A stretch of 64,000 nucleotides of DNA from assembly GCA_016758965.1 (NCBI GenBank), contig JAEPRB010000012.1:202521-266520 (forward strand). Direction: 5' to 3'. The notes beneath the pieces were generated by a model, which worked only from the letters and a program-made list of their open reading frames with translations, was not told the DNA's origin and ran no database searches. Shown here piece by piece: positions 23,976-34,986 of the stretch. The DNA is from Circinella minor. Taxonomy: Eukaryota > Mucoromycota > Mucoromycetes > Mucorales > Lichtheimiaceae. The position numbers and the translations under genes are program-made. How positions within the stretch are numbered: position 1 is the stretch's first letter; each line of letters opens with the position of its first letter.

Positions 23976-25569
23976 ATGTTTCGATTTTTAAAACACATTA
24001 TCGAAAGATTGTCACCATCACGTTCTTCTCGAGGATTTATTACTTGTTTACGAATTGTTTGGATATTGGCTTTATTACATGGTGAATGGTATGTCTTTTG
24101 GAAAGCAGCTCGACAATGTGCACCATGGCCAACCGACAACACTCCATCAATAGAAGTAAAGCTTGTTTCATGTTCATTTTTCTTTTCCGGTTAACTTTAT
24201 TTACTGCTCATCGCAAAAAAAAAAAAAAAAAGTATGGTATTGTTATATTCATCATCTTATGAAAACTCATTTAGGCACAAGACCGTATGCTTCTTATTGG
24301 AGATCCTCAAATGACAGATTCGTATTCATATGATCGACCAGGAATAATACTTCGTATATGTGAATTTTATAGTGACATATACATGGATCGTAACTATCGC
24401 CATTTAAATCGTCAACTGAATCCACAAGCAACATTATTCATGGGTGATCTCATGGATGGGGGTCGAGAATGGAGTGATGCTGGGTAAGATTTTGCTTTTT
24501 TTGGAATAAGGAGGAAGAAGTATTACTATAAATAAAAAGGGGGGAAAAAGGGGGGGGGGAGGAAAAGAATGGTACCACTGATATTTCATAACTTTAAAAT
24601 GGTTGTAATAGTTACCAAAAACAAGTAACACGATTCAAACGATTATTTAAATCATCCAAACCACAACATTTTATGGTTGGTAACCATGATATTGGATTTG
24701 GAAATGGAATTCGAGATGATCTTGTTGACCGATTTGAAAATGCATTTGGACCTACATCATATACCTTTAATACATCAGACTATTCCATTGTTGTATTGGA
24801 TACTGTATCTTTAAGTGCCACCAATGATGATTTATTAAGCAAGCAACGTGCATTGGATTTGCTGGATCGTCATTTACCTCCTCATCCACGTATTTTATTT
24901 ACCCATGTTCCACTTTATCGTTCTTCTACCGAGTCATGTGGACCTGATCGACTCAGTTCAAAGAACAGTATACGCCAAGGTCGTGGATATCAATATCAAA
25001 ATTTAGTTGGAGAAAACCTATCAAAACAAATTCTTGAAAGTGTTAATCCTGTGGCTATTTTTTCGGGTGATGATCATGATTATTGTGTGGTACATCATGA
25101 ATATGGAGAAAACAATAGTAAAGTATTGGAAATGACCATACCAACATTTAGTATGGCACAGGGAGTACGATACCCAGGTGTGGTTTTATTGGATTTAACA
25201 TCCCCTCGCAATAATTATATTGATAATCAACAAGTAGAAGAAAAAGACGAAACAAATGAAGAACATGAAGATTATTTTGCTACTAAATTATGTTGGTTAC
25301 CTGATCAAATTGCCATTTTCATTGGGTATGGATGTTTAGTGGGTCTTTCGCTTTTTGGATTAACATTAATGCATGTTTGGCGATTTTACAGATTAAGAAG
25401 GCAACGTGGATTTAGTAAAAGTTATGATGGAGATGCATTACCAATACCTTCTATTATGACACCACGTCCTTCGCCTATTAGAAGAACATTATCCATGTTG
25501 ATAAAGGATATATCGGATGTAGCATCTATCGGTATTCTTACTTATTTAGCATGTTTATTAATTTTGTAA
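23976..25569 (+). CDS. Ted1/Cdc1/PGAP5-type metallophosphoesterase
   Basis: Three exons, 23976-24155, 24275-24483 and 24612-25569, give 1347 nt (448 aa). Residues about 20-40 (FITCLRIVWILALLHGEWYVFW) form a membrane segment, and a second lies near residues 365-390 (IAIFIGYGCLVGLSLFGLTL). Metallophosphoesterase motifs are in order: GDPQMTD, GDLMDGGR, VGNHD, THVPLYR and SGDDHDYC. This matches the ER proteins Ted1/Cdc1/PGAP5 that remove ethanolamine phosphate from GPI anchors and so license GPI-protein export. In the last motif the first position after Gly is Asp, where many relatives have His. The C-terminus ends in a further hydrophobic stretch. Confidence 0.88.
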
Positions 25570-25662
25570 TACTTTTTTTTTTCTTTCCACCCCACTCTTC
25601 GTCATATCTTTTTCTTTTTCTTTTTCGGCTCCATTCATATATTTCCACATATCACACACACT

Positions 25663-25694
<32 letters not shown>

Positions 25695-26087
25695 CGCATG
25701 TTTAAAAAAGCACATATTTTCATCCTACGTACCCATTCATCCATCCGTCATTGTTATTATGTAATTTATAAAAATCATTTTTCAAACCCTCAACTTCATC
25801 TTTTTTTAATAGTACCATTAAAAGATTCATTTACCAAAAAATGCAAATAACAAATGTATGTATTATAAATAATAAATAATGTTTTATTATATGCAAGTTT
25901 GTTTTAGGAAAAGGTCATAAGATAGAAAGAAAGGAAGAAAAAAAAATATTTATAAATGTGTAAATGTGTGTATGTATGTGTGAGTGTGAGTGTGCGCGTG
26001 TATAAATGTATTTATGTATGTATATCATTATTATTATTATCATTATTATTATTATTACTGTTATTATTATTGTTATCTGAAAAATAA
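25570..26087. other. Convergent intergenic spacer
   Basis: 3' regions of the phosphoesterase (+) and RSC9-like (-) genes. It holds (TA)n at about 25668-25695, GT-rich repeats near 25965-26000 and (ATT)n near 26030-26065. No gene is seen. Confidence 0.5.
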
Positions 26088-29000
26088 TTAGACTTTTAAT
26101 TCACCTAATACAGTAAGAATATATCTAGCTAATTTTGGTCGTTGTATTGCCAAAGCAGTTAATTCACTTTGATATGGCATAAAAAATGAATGATGATGTC
26201 GATCTTTTGCTAAATTCCGTAATAAGAGTGCAGCTGTTAATGGTACACCAGATACTTCTGAATCATCCACTGGAATATTATCAATAACAAATTTATTTTG
26301 TTGTGATCGTTTCTTGGATTTTTTCTTAATTTTGCCTGCAAAATGTGTTTTTAAATGCTTTACAACAGATTGTTTATCTTTGAATCCAACTCGCTTACAA
26401 CCTAACCATTGACATCGGTATCCAGAAGGAATAACAACAACAGGGGATTTTTCTCGTTCTTTTCCTTTTCCTTTTTCAGAATGTTCAATATTTATATTTT
26501 CATTTGTGTCGTCGATATCCATTTTTTCGTTGTTGTTGTTTTCATCAACATCCATTTTATCTTCGTCATTCTCATTCTTGTCAGTTTCAGTAGCACTATC
26601 CTTTTCAGCAATAGATGTTTCAGTTGTTGCCGATACTGGTACAGAGGCAGTTGAAGTAAGTAATATTGGTTCTGTTGTAGTAGTAGATAAAGATGTAGGT
26701 ACGGACGTTGTCGCTGTTGGTTGACCTGGTGCTGGTTCAGTAGATTCAGTTGTTGTATGTTTACTCGATGTTGGTTCAACATCTGTTGCTGTAGTCGTTG
26801 TAGATTCATTCAATACAGGTTCAGCAGGTACTTCTCTAATGGTTGTTGATTCTGTCGCTACCAATGGTATTTTTGGTTTAGATAATACAATATGTGTTTC
26901 CAAGATATGCTTATGTAAATCCTCATCATTTTCAAATTGTTGTCCACAATCAACCCATTTGCATTTCAATTCTATTTAGAAAAGAAAAAAAAAGGATTGA
27001 AAAAAAAAATTGAGTTAAGCATTCTCTTTTTGTCGTTGAAAATAGGAAATGGAAAAAAAAAGCTTACCATCAAGAGATCTGAGAGGAGCATATTTGACAT
27101 TTTGTAATATTAAGGTATCAATTTGTCCACTAGCAAAAGCAGCTTCAACGTGCTTTGGTTGTGGGAATGCAATTTTTAAAACAGTATAAAATTCTTTCAA
27201 TCCCAGTGGTTTTTCGGTTCCAAAGAGTCCTCTGTATAAACCAAAAACTTCATTTAATTCAATCTTGTCTTCAAGACCTGCTTTTTCCAATTTTTCTTTG
27301 AGCCTAGATGGGGGGGTTTTTTTTTAAAAAAAAGATAATAGATTAGGTTCATAAGTTTATGTATATATGTGTTTATCCATGACTTTATTTTATTTACCAT
27401 CCCAAACATCGATAAGGTTCATCCAAATGTATATAATCCGACAAATCTGGAATAAATGGTTTATTTTTGTTCTTGGATCCACCATGACCTCCTGTTTGAG
27501 TTTGTGGAATACCATGAATAGTTGCAATCAATGAAGAAGACTTGGGTGCCAATATAGATTTGTATGAAAGATAACCCGTCAATAATCCAATCAAGTTACC
27601 AGGATAATACTTGACCAAGACAGACGAAAAGTTACCATTCAAACTAGAGCATTGATAAAAGTATTCTAATGTTGCAGCAGCCATTTCTTCATCATCCACT
27701 AATAATAATTGAGACATACGTCGAATAATATCTGGATTACCAGTACCCAATACACGTTCGTTGACTTCTGTAATACCCACCCGTGTTAATGATCGAATAG
27801 CGCCTAAAATGAGTGCACGATCATTTGTAAAAAGTAAAAATACCATGGTAAGTATATATGGATCCGTTGGACCACTGACTATCACTTGTGGAGCAATGTT
27901 TTCCAAGATATCTAAACAATGACGACTTAATTCAGCGAATGGTGAGTCTGGAGGTAATGCAATACCCATCATCAACATTTGTCGTAATAAACCATGTTGA
28001 GCTAAACGTCGGATATTGACTTCAAGGAATGAAAAGTTACGTAAAATATGGAATACTTGAAGTACACGTTCGAACATAACTTGGTTTTTTTTACTGGAAA
28101 ATAAATTAGGGCTGATTTGTAAATGACAATTGGTTATTTTGTTGTTGCTATTTTGATTCAATGCAGGTGCTACATGTTCTTTATAAAATGGATGTGCGAA
28201 ATCGATCAAAGTGTCTATTAATGTTGGCATGTAATCGAGTGTTAACGCGTCAAAGTTGAATGAGATGCGAACAAGTGTATTGAATGCCCAATCGATTTCG
28301 TTAGGAAGATCAGATTTAAGTGCAAGTAAGAGTCGAGAACGAAACTCTTCATCTACATAGATTGCTATATAATATAAATAAATACATTTAAAAAGTTTAG
28401 AACCTATTTTTCATTTATTTCATTCATCCAATGTAATATGTTCCTAGTTTTGAAAATAAATAAAAAAAACTTACGTGGTGGATAAAAGACAGGATTTGGC
28501 ATTGTTGGAGGGAGTTGTTGCATGAATTGAGGTGGTGGTGGTCGCATATTTTGTATAGTTGGATGGAATTGTTGTTGTGGTACTTGATAAGGTTGTGGTT
28601 GTGGTTGCTGCTGTTGTGGTTGTGGTTGGACATGGTTTTGTTGTTGTTGTTGATGCTGATGTTGGTGATTAAATGCTATCATAATACTTTATTAGTGAAT
28701 GAGTTTATTACTTTTTTTTATATATATTTTTTCTTATCTTACCAGTAGCTGTTTGTCGTGCTGTATCTCTTGGTTTAGCTACAGGAGCCACTGGCATTGG
28801 TGATGAAATTTTACTATGAGGAGGTCGTGGTTCAATTTGTTCTTTAGGAGGATTCCATGGTCTCTTCCAATAATGTTCTTCTTCCCAACCAAGCTATATC
28901 ATATAAAATTTTCATTTTAAATTAGAATTTTAAATCCATTGTTTTTTTTTTTACAATAATAATAACTTTTTACCAAATTTTTAATATAGACAGCCTTTAA

Positions 29001-29602
29001 AATATATGCACTATTGGTACATGTAGGTGGAAAATCAAATGGATCACCGACTTGTTTCCATCCGCGGTTTTGAGTTACCTATTATATATATAACAATGGT
29101 GATAATAATAATTGATTGTTACATAACCTTTTATTTTTCGTGCATAATAAAAATAATTACATAGAAAAAAATAAAATCCCTCATTTCTTTATAAAGAAAG
29201 AAAGAAAGAAAAACGCGTAAAAAAAACAGATTATTATTATTATTTTTTTGACAAGATTATAAAAGAATTACCTTTTCATAACCACCAGCATCCATAACAG
29301 TTTTATAAATCCTTAATAGATCTAACTTTTTACCACCTAAAATAGGTTCTGGTTGAAATGGTGTCCTAAATCGATGAATTATTATTATTATTATCATTAT
29401 CATTAATTAATTTTTTTTTTTAAAAAAAAGACATATTAGAAGCATCAAAGTTTTAATACATTTATATATAAGACGAAACGTAACACTATTTTCTTTTCTT
29501 TTTTATATTAAATTACCCCTTTTGTTCATGAAATTCTCTTAATTGTTGCATAAATGTGTCATATTCAGGAGTACGTTCTATGGCTTCCACAGGTTGTGAC
29601 AT
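26088..29602 (-). CDS. RSC9/ARID2-like chromatin-remodelling complex subunit
   Basis: Eight exons on -: 29517-29602, 29272-29365, 28974-29078, 28743-28893, 28475-28675, 27398-28364, 27068-27303, 26088-26971 (2724 nt, 907 aa). Residues about 10-112 form an ARID DNA-binding domain (YDTFMQQLREFHEQKG, LDLLRIYKTVMDAGGYEKVT, RGWKQVGDPFDFP, YILKAVYIKNLLGWEE). A Gln/Pro/His-rich linker (about 146-210) leads into an armadillo-like helical region (about 230-530). A Thr/Ser-rich segment separates two C2H2 zinc fingers at about 617-640 (CKWVDCGQQF...H) and about 800-824 (CQWLGCKRVGF...H). This is the architecture of fungal Rsc9 and animal ARID2 (PBAF), subunits of SWI/SNF-class remodellers. It converges on the phosphoesterase gene. 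Confidence 0.9.
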
Positions 29603-31036
29603 TATGTGTGGTAGGAAGGTTGGGAAACCAAAAAAAAAAGCGCTCGTAGGGCGTATTTGATTTGAATGGGCGGAATTATTTATTTATTTTGGGAGAGAGA
29701 GAGAAAAAAAAAAAGGGCATTCGTTAAAATATTTAACCGATTTTGTACCTGTGTTTATATTTTTTCTGTTATCAAACATAAAGACTATATGATACATTTA
29801 TACAGTACTGATTTTCTATTTACTCTATATTACTATCGGTTGATTTTATATGACATTACTAATAATAAAAAATCGGATTAATTATTATTCAAAACGTAGT
29901 AAACAGAAAAAGAAAAATATGTATAGGCTATAATCAGACAGTACGTACGTATAAAAAAAAAATAAAAGAAATGGAAAAAGTGCTTTGACAATAACACTTA
30001 ATTGGAAAAGCTTATTTCATGGTGGGAATTTTATTTGACTTTGTACGTAGTTTTGACTGTCATAATCAAAGTAAGAATTAAGTGTAATTGTCTTTTTACC
30101 TGACAACAGTTTTTCAAAACCTTTGATTGTATGAGTAAGTATATATATTTATAATATTGTTTTGCTACGTATTCATTTTTTTTTGCAATGATTGGACGTA
30201 TAACGATTTCTTTAGACTTGCGTATACATGTAAATATAACTTCTTTCAATTTACAATAGTCATGACATTTTTGTCTGTACACTGTGCTTTCTAACTATTA
30301 CATAAAATCCATTTTTATTCATGTCACTGTCCCCAAAAGATAGTCTAGTGAATTCAGAAAGATTACATTGATGGACAATAATTGTTGTGCTTTTTAGTAC
30401 GTACGAGCTAAGTACAGAAGTTACTGAATGTGTTGATAATAGTTGTTACTATAGCAGAATTTATTGTTATCTTATTTACTTTCATAGTTTTTTTTTAAGT
30501 TTGTAATAACATTGCTATGGCAACATGGTAACATTTCATACTATCAATGATATATAAGTTAAAAGTCACCAAGTTACAAAATGATTTAAAAACAAACGTG
30601 CTTTTCTATTACGTATTAAAATATCTTGAATAATAAAAAGAAAAAACCTTTACAGGCTTTAGTTGCGAATTGTCTCAAAATGGTTCATGTGATACCAATT
30701 TTTGAAAACACATCAACAGATTTGGAATATTGTTTTTCTTTTTTTTTTTTTTTTTAATTAGAAATTGTTTGTTTGTTTTTTGACAAGGTGAAAAAAAAAA
30801 TCTTATAGGAAGCAAATTTCAGAAAATGAATAAAAAAAAGAATAAAAACTTAAAAAAAAAGAATGAAAATGCAAAAAAAAAATAAAAAAAAAATGTGGAT
30901 CAGAAAGGAAAGAAGAATGAGGGAAAAGAAATGTATTTTTTTTTGTTAATAATAACATGTATGTGTGTGTGTAAATGTGTGTGTTTGTTTTACGTATGCG
31001 AGTTTTTTTTTTTTTTTTTGTGTTGAGAATTATTCA
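29603..31036. other. Intergenic, AT-rich
   Basis: Upstream region of the RSC9-like gene and downstream region of the F-box gene. Poly-A runs are dense from 30.8 to 30.9 kb and a (TG)n stretch lies at about 30960-30985. Short open frames are unconvincing. Confidence 0.4.
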
Positions 31037-32197
31037 TTATTTTCTTGGTATAATACCAATATGCCATGATTGATGATCAACAAAATCAAGATGAGAATGT
31101 ACACACCATACACGTTTATAATGTGCAATTGTTGCAACAGCCTTTTCATTTTCTATATCATTATATACATCTTCTTGATCATCTGCTTGTAATCCCACAA
31201 TCACTGTTACTAATGTATCACACCATCGAAGCATCATCCATAAGCCTTCTGCTTTGACTGCAGGTGCTACTAAATATCTTAATCGTGGACATTTAGCAAT
31301 AATTAACTTGGCAACTGATGCTGTCAATACATCATATCGATTGAGTGTCAATGATAATAATTCTTCACCATATGTAGGCAAGATTCCATTCCGTAATGCA
31401 CCTGGATGGTGAAAATAATGTGATATATGCATCATGGTAGATGAATGATCCTCTTGTCCTAAATTATCATTTGATGTAGATGTTGTAGGAAAAATTAAAC
31501 ATGATGAACAACAATCCATTGATAATACATCATCCTCTCCTTCATTATTATTATTATTATCGTTCAATAACATGACGTTATTATTTTCTCCTTGTTGATT
31601 ATGATTATGATGTTGGTGTTGTTCGTTATTATTATTATTAATATTAACGTTATTATAATTATACAATGAGTTGTTGTTGTTGTTGTTGGATAATGATGCA
31701 GTATTAGGGCGAATATGTGTTAACATAAAAGTCATGTTAGGTTTTCGATAACGTTGAACTTGTTTTGGTGTCATGCTGGATTGTAAAAATGTTAAACGTG
31801 GACAAAGTTTTGTAAATAATAGGGAATAAAAGGTATCTGAATAATAGCGACCTTGAGGTAATTTAATTATTTCAAGTGATTGACCATATTTGTGGCAAAA
31901 TTGAATAATTTCTGACATGGATGTTTTAGTGTCATCCGGGAATACAACCTTACGATAAACATAAGGACTCACCAAGGTATATGTAAAACGTGATACAAAA
32001 AGATAGGTTGCAAGATCGGGTTGTGGTGTAAATTCAATCACTTGAAGAAGTAATTCATTTGGAAGGACTGGAATATTATTACTATTATTATTATTGTTAT
32101 TAGTGATGCATGAGAATCCTTGTTGTTGCTTTTGTTCTTTTTTGAATGATAATGAATTTGTTGTTGTCGTTGCTATGGTATTTGTTGTGGTCGTCAT
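31037..32197 (-). CDS. F-box-like protein, low-complexity Asn-rich
   Basis: A single exon of 387 codons (386 aa), starting at the ATG giving MTTTTN; the frame stays open upstream but as a Phe-rich non-coding leader. Residues about 42-85 read IPVLPNELLLQVIEFTPQ, then LATYLFVSRFTYTLVSPYVYR: an F-box, the part that binds Skp1 in SCF ubiquitin ligases. Weak leucine-rich segments follow (LEIIKLPQGRYYSD, LLSLTLNRYDVLTASVAKLI, CPRLRYLVAPAVKAEGLW), consistent with an FBXL-type protein. The middle is Asn/His-rich and repetitive. Target unknown. Confidence 0.75.
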   Translation of the reverse strand: MTTTTNTIATTTTNSLSFKKEQKQQQGFSCITNNNNNNSNNIPVLPNELLLQVIEFTPQPDLATYLFVSRFTYTLVSPYVYRKVVFPDDTKTSMSEIIQFCHKYGQSLEIIKLPQGRYYSDTFYSLLFTKLCPRLTFLQSSMTPKQVQRYRKPNMTFMLTHIRPNTASLSNNNNNNSLYNYNNVNINNNNNEQHQHHNHNQQGENNNVMLLNDNNNNNEGEDDVLSMDCCSSCLIFPTTSTSNDNLGQEDHSSTMMHISHYFHHPGALRNGILPTYGEELLSLTLNRYDVLTASVAKLIIAKCPRLRYLVAPAVKAEGLWMMLRWCDTLVTVIVGLQADDQEDVYNDIENEKAVATIAHYKRVWCVHSHLDFVDHQSWHIGIIPRK

Positions 32198-33399
32198 GAA
32201 GTTAAAAGTTATGCAAAAGTATGAAAGGAAAAAAAAAACGTAATTAACAAAAAAAGAAAGGGGGAAGTGGAGGAAATACAAAAGAAACAAGTTTATTAGT
32301 GTGAGTTGAACGAAAAAAAAAAGGAATGTAAATGGTTGGATATACAACTAAAATTCAAGAACGTAAAAAAAAAAAACAGTTTTTTTTTTTTTGGACACTG
32401 TAGAAAAACAGAGAAAGGAGCACGTGTTGTTGAAAAAAAAAGGATGGAATATTTACTGAAGAGAAAAAAGCAAGGAGACGAAACGAAAAAAAAAAAAGGC
32501 CCTATTTTTTCTACTTAAGTGGAAAAAAAATAACCATCGGCAGTCCAATTCTTGTTATGCACCAGATGGTTTTCGTCCTACCTTTTTTTTTTTCCTTTTG
32601 TTTTTCTACATGAAAAGCAACTAAAGACAATAATTATCCTGTTTCATGGGCTTAAATAGAAGGAAATAAAAAAAATTCTTTTCTTGGTATTTTAAATTAG
32701 TTGTATACTATATCTAGTAATAAATAGAAGATGAATTTTATTGTCAATCCAAATAAACTATACTTATTTATTATGTTATTAGAGGTGGAATAAATATATA
32801 ACTGAAAAGGTATGTTATTATTCTTTTTAACTTGAATTTAAAAATAGTTTATGATAGTACTAAAATGCTACTTGTCATTTTATAGCTCATATGAGAAGAA
32901 GAAAAAGAAAATTATAATGAATTGTTTGACACAAAATTAAGACCCATTAATTTATGCATTCAACAACAAGCATTTGGGGGAGGTCAAAAAAAAAGTGAAG
33001 TCCGATATCTCTCGCCTATTGCTCCTTTTTTTTTTTGAGTCAGGTATCCAAAAAGATTCGATCGACAAGATAAACCAATTTTAGGAGAGAACAAAAAATT
33101 ATTACGTGCGTTCTTTGTTCTTTATTATTGTTTGAATAATGATATAAATGAGATAAAACTGAAGAAGATCTTTTCCTTTTCTTGTTTTTTTATAAAGTTT
33201 AAAGAAGAAAAAAAAACGTGGTATGGAGCACTAATTATAGAAAGATGTGCTGTGTGATATGACAAGTTAGGTGACAACATTCTTTTGTTACCTTATTAAG
33301 ACTTATTCTAGTAACCAATAAATGCAAATATCGGATACAACAGTCACAGTTTTTTCACAGTACGTACCTATGTCATATGTCTAACATCTTCTAATCCCA

Positions 33400-33549
33400 G
33401 AAACTGGTACACGGCTAATTCGTGAAAATATGAAAGAAGCTCAACAAGACGGCAAGCTGAATGAATTCGACATGATGCAGGTGGAACATGCAGGGGACGA
33501 AAAACTCTTGAATTATGCACAATTACAAATGAAGAAAAGTCGTGTATGA
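33400..33549 (+). other. Orphan exon-like open frame
   Basis: After a plausible acceptor (TCCCAG) the frame reads ETGTRLIRENMKEAQQDGKL and continues about 30 codons (NEFDMMQVEHAGDEKLLNYA...) to a TGA. Composition is clearly protein-like and unlike the surrounding AT-rich DNA. No partner exon was found upstream, so this is probably the last exon of a decayed gene. The family is not recognised. Confidence 0.35.
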
Positions 33550-34206
33550 GGAAAAACATGTATCCAGAAAACTAACAAGAATAACATCATTCAATTATTT
33601 ACTTGGTATATTGCTCACCATTTGATTGATATTCCTCCATCTCTTTAAGTGTCTTTTCTTTTTACTAAAACCTAATTTTCTTTATATATATATATATATA
33701 TATGTATTTATCTCTTCTTATATTATTATTATTGTTACGTACTACGTACTACATATAAGTACTTCGTTTTCCTATCTCTTTACGTAACTTTCTTTTGTTT
33801 TTCTTCCTACGCTCGTGCTGTCTATGTTTACATTTCCTTCATAATACTTTTTACATTGGCCAAATATATCAACAATTTTCTTATTAAAATAAAAATTACG
33901 AATGAATATAATCAACTTATTGCTTTACGTATATAGTTTGGCTTAGCACATTACACTATACGTAAGAGATATGAAAAATGTTAAGTTATCAGAAGAAAAA
34001 TCGTACGGATAACCACTTGTATTTTTTTAAAAAATAAAATCACACCAATACGTAAAGCTAATTTAATCAGATAATCTAAAAGTATTATCGCTTTTTTGTG
34101 TATATTATTCGAACGCCTTGGGTACTAATGATCAATAATAATCAATAATATACCTTTATATTATTTATTTTATTAGACCAGCTTCTAAACTATCAAATAA
34201 ATTGTC

Positions 34207-34240
34207 AGGAGTGTCATTCAGAAGTGAAAAATAATCGCAC
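34207..34240. repeat. Short dispersed repeat shared with 10088-10122
   Basis: The string AAGTGAAAAATAATCGCACA is identical at both sites, and the flanks (GTCATTCAGAAG here, GTCATTCACAAG at 10.1 kb) are nearly so. Two copies 24 kb apart suggest a dispersed element, but its ends cannot be defined. Confidence 0.45.
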
Positions 34241-34825
34241 AAAAGCATTACCTCTTTTTTGTGTATAATATTCGAGCAAATTGATACTAATAACCAGCGA
34301 AAATTGATATATTTTACATATTATGTATTGAATCAACTTTACGTAGAAGAAGAAGTAGTAGTTGATATAATTGAAAACTGTATTGATATGTGATAACAGA
34401 AAATATTACAGTAGTTAGTATGCTGATTTTTGAATGCAATTTAATATGAAAACCTTTAAAGACGATATTATTTTTGTTTCAATCTCTTCTGCCGAGTTTG
34501 GTTTCTAGTGGAAGAAGAAGCCAATAAAATCCATACCACCTACCATTTTGTTGTTGTTGTTGTTGTTGTTGTTGTGGAGATATTAATATAAATGCAAGCA
34601 ATAGTATCATCATAGTAGAAAAGCCAATGTTAGACTTGATGCAATAAAATAAAAACGAAATTTTATTCAACTATTTTTTCATTACACTGTTTTTAAGTTA
34701 TTCAATTATATACGAGCTGTGGGAATGTAATAATGGGAAGGTGTGTATAAAACTTGGACAGAACACATTTTAGAGTGTGGGCTATGAATACTACGTACTA
34801 CACTTTCACATAAAATGGCGCTCTT

Positions 34826-34869
<44 letters not shown>

Positions 34870-34894
34870 ATATATATATATATATATATATATA
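34826..34894. repeat. Compound (CT)n(TA)n microsatellite
   Basis: About 40 bp of CT repeats pass directly into about 28 bp of TA repeats, just downstream of the stop codon of the minus-strand gene at 34987. It is followed by a (CAA/AGC)-rich stretch. Confidence 0.9.
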
Positions 34895-34986
34895 GCAACA
34901 GCAACAGAAATAGCAATAGCAATAGCAAAAAAAGAACACCTTTTCTCTCTTTTTTTTTTTTTTATATTTCCAAACAAATGAAAAAA

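Larger units (their letters stand above)
32198..34986. other. Long intergenic region
   Basis: No complete gene. It contains one orphan exon-like frame (33400-33549, listed separately), a diverged internal repeat with TTTTTTGTGTATA-TATTCGA at about 34096 and 34255, a 30-bp element shared with 10.1 kb (about 34207-34240), and a long (CT)n(TA)n microsatellite at about 34826-34894. Confidence 0.4.

Noticed and set aside
24434..24631. Minus-strand frame over intron 2 of the phosphoesterase gene
   Set aside because: It covers a G-rich intron and reads as Pro/Phe runs; the plus-strand gene explains the region.
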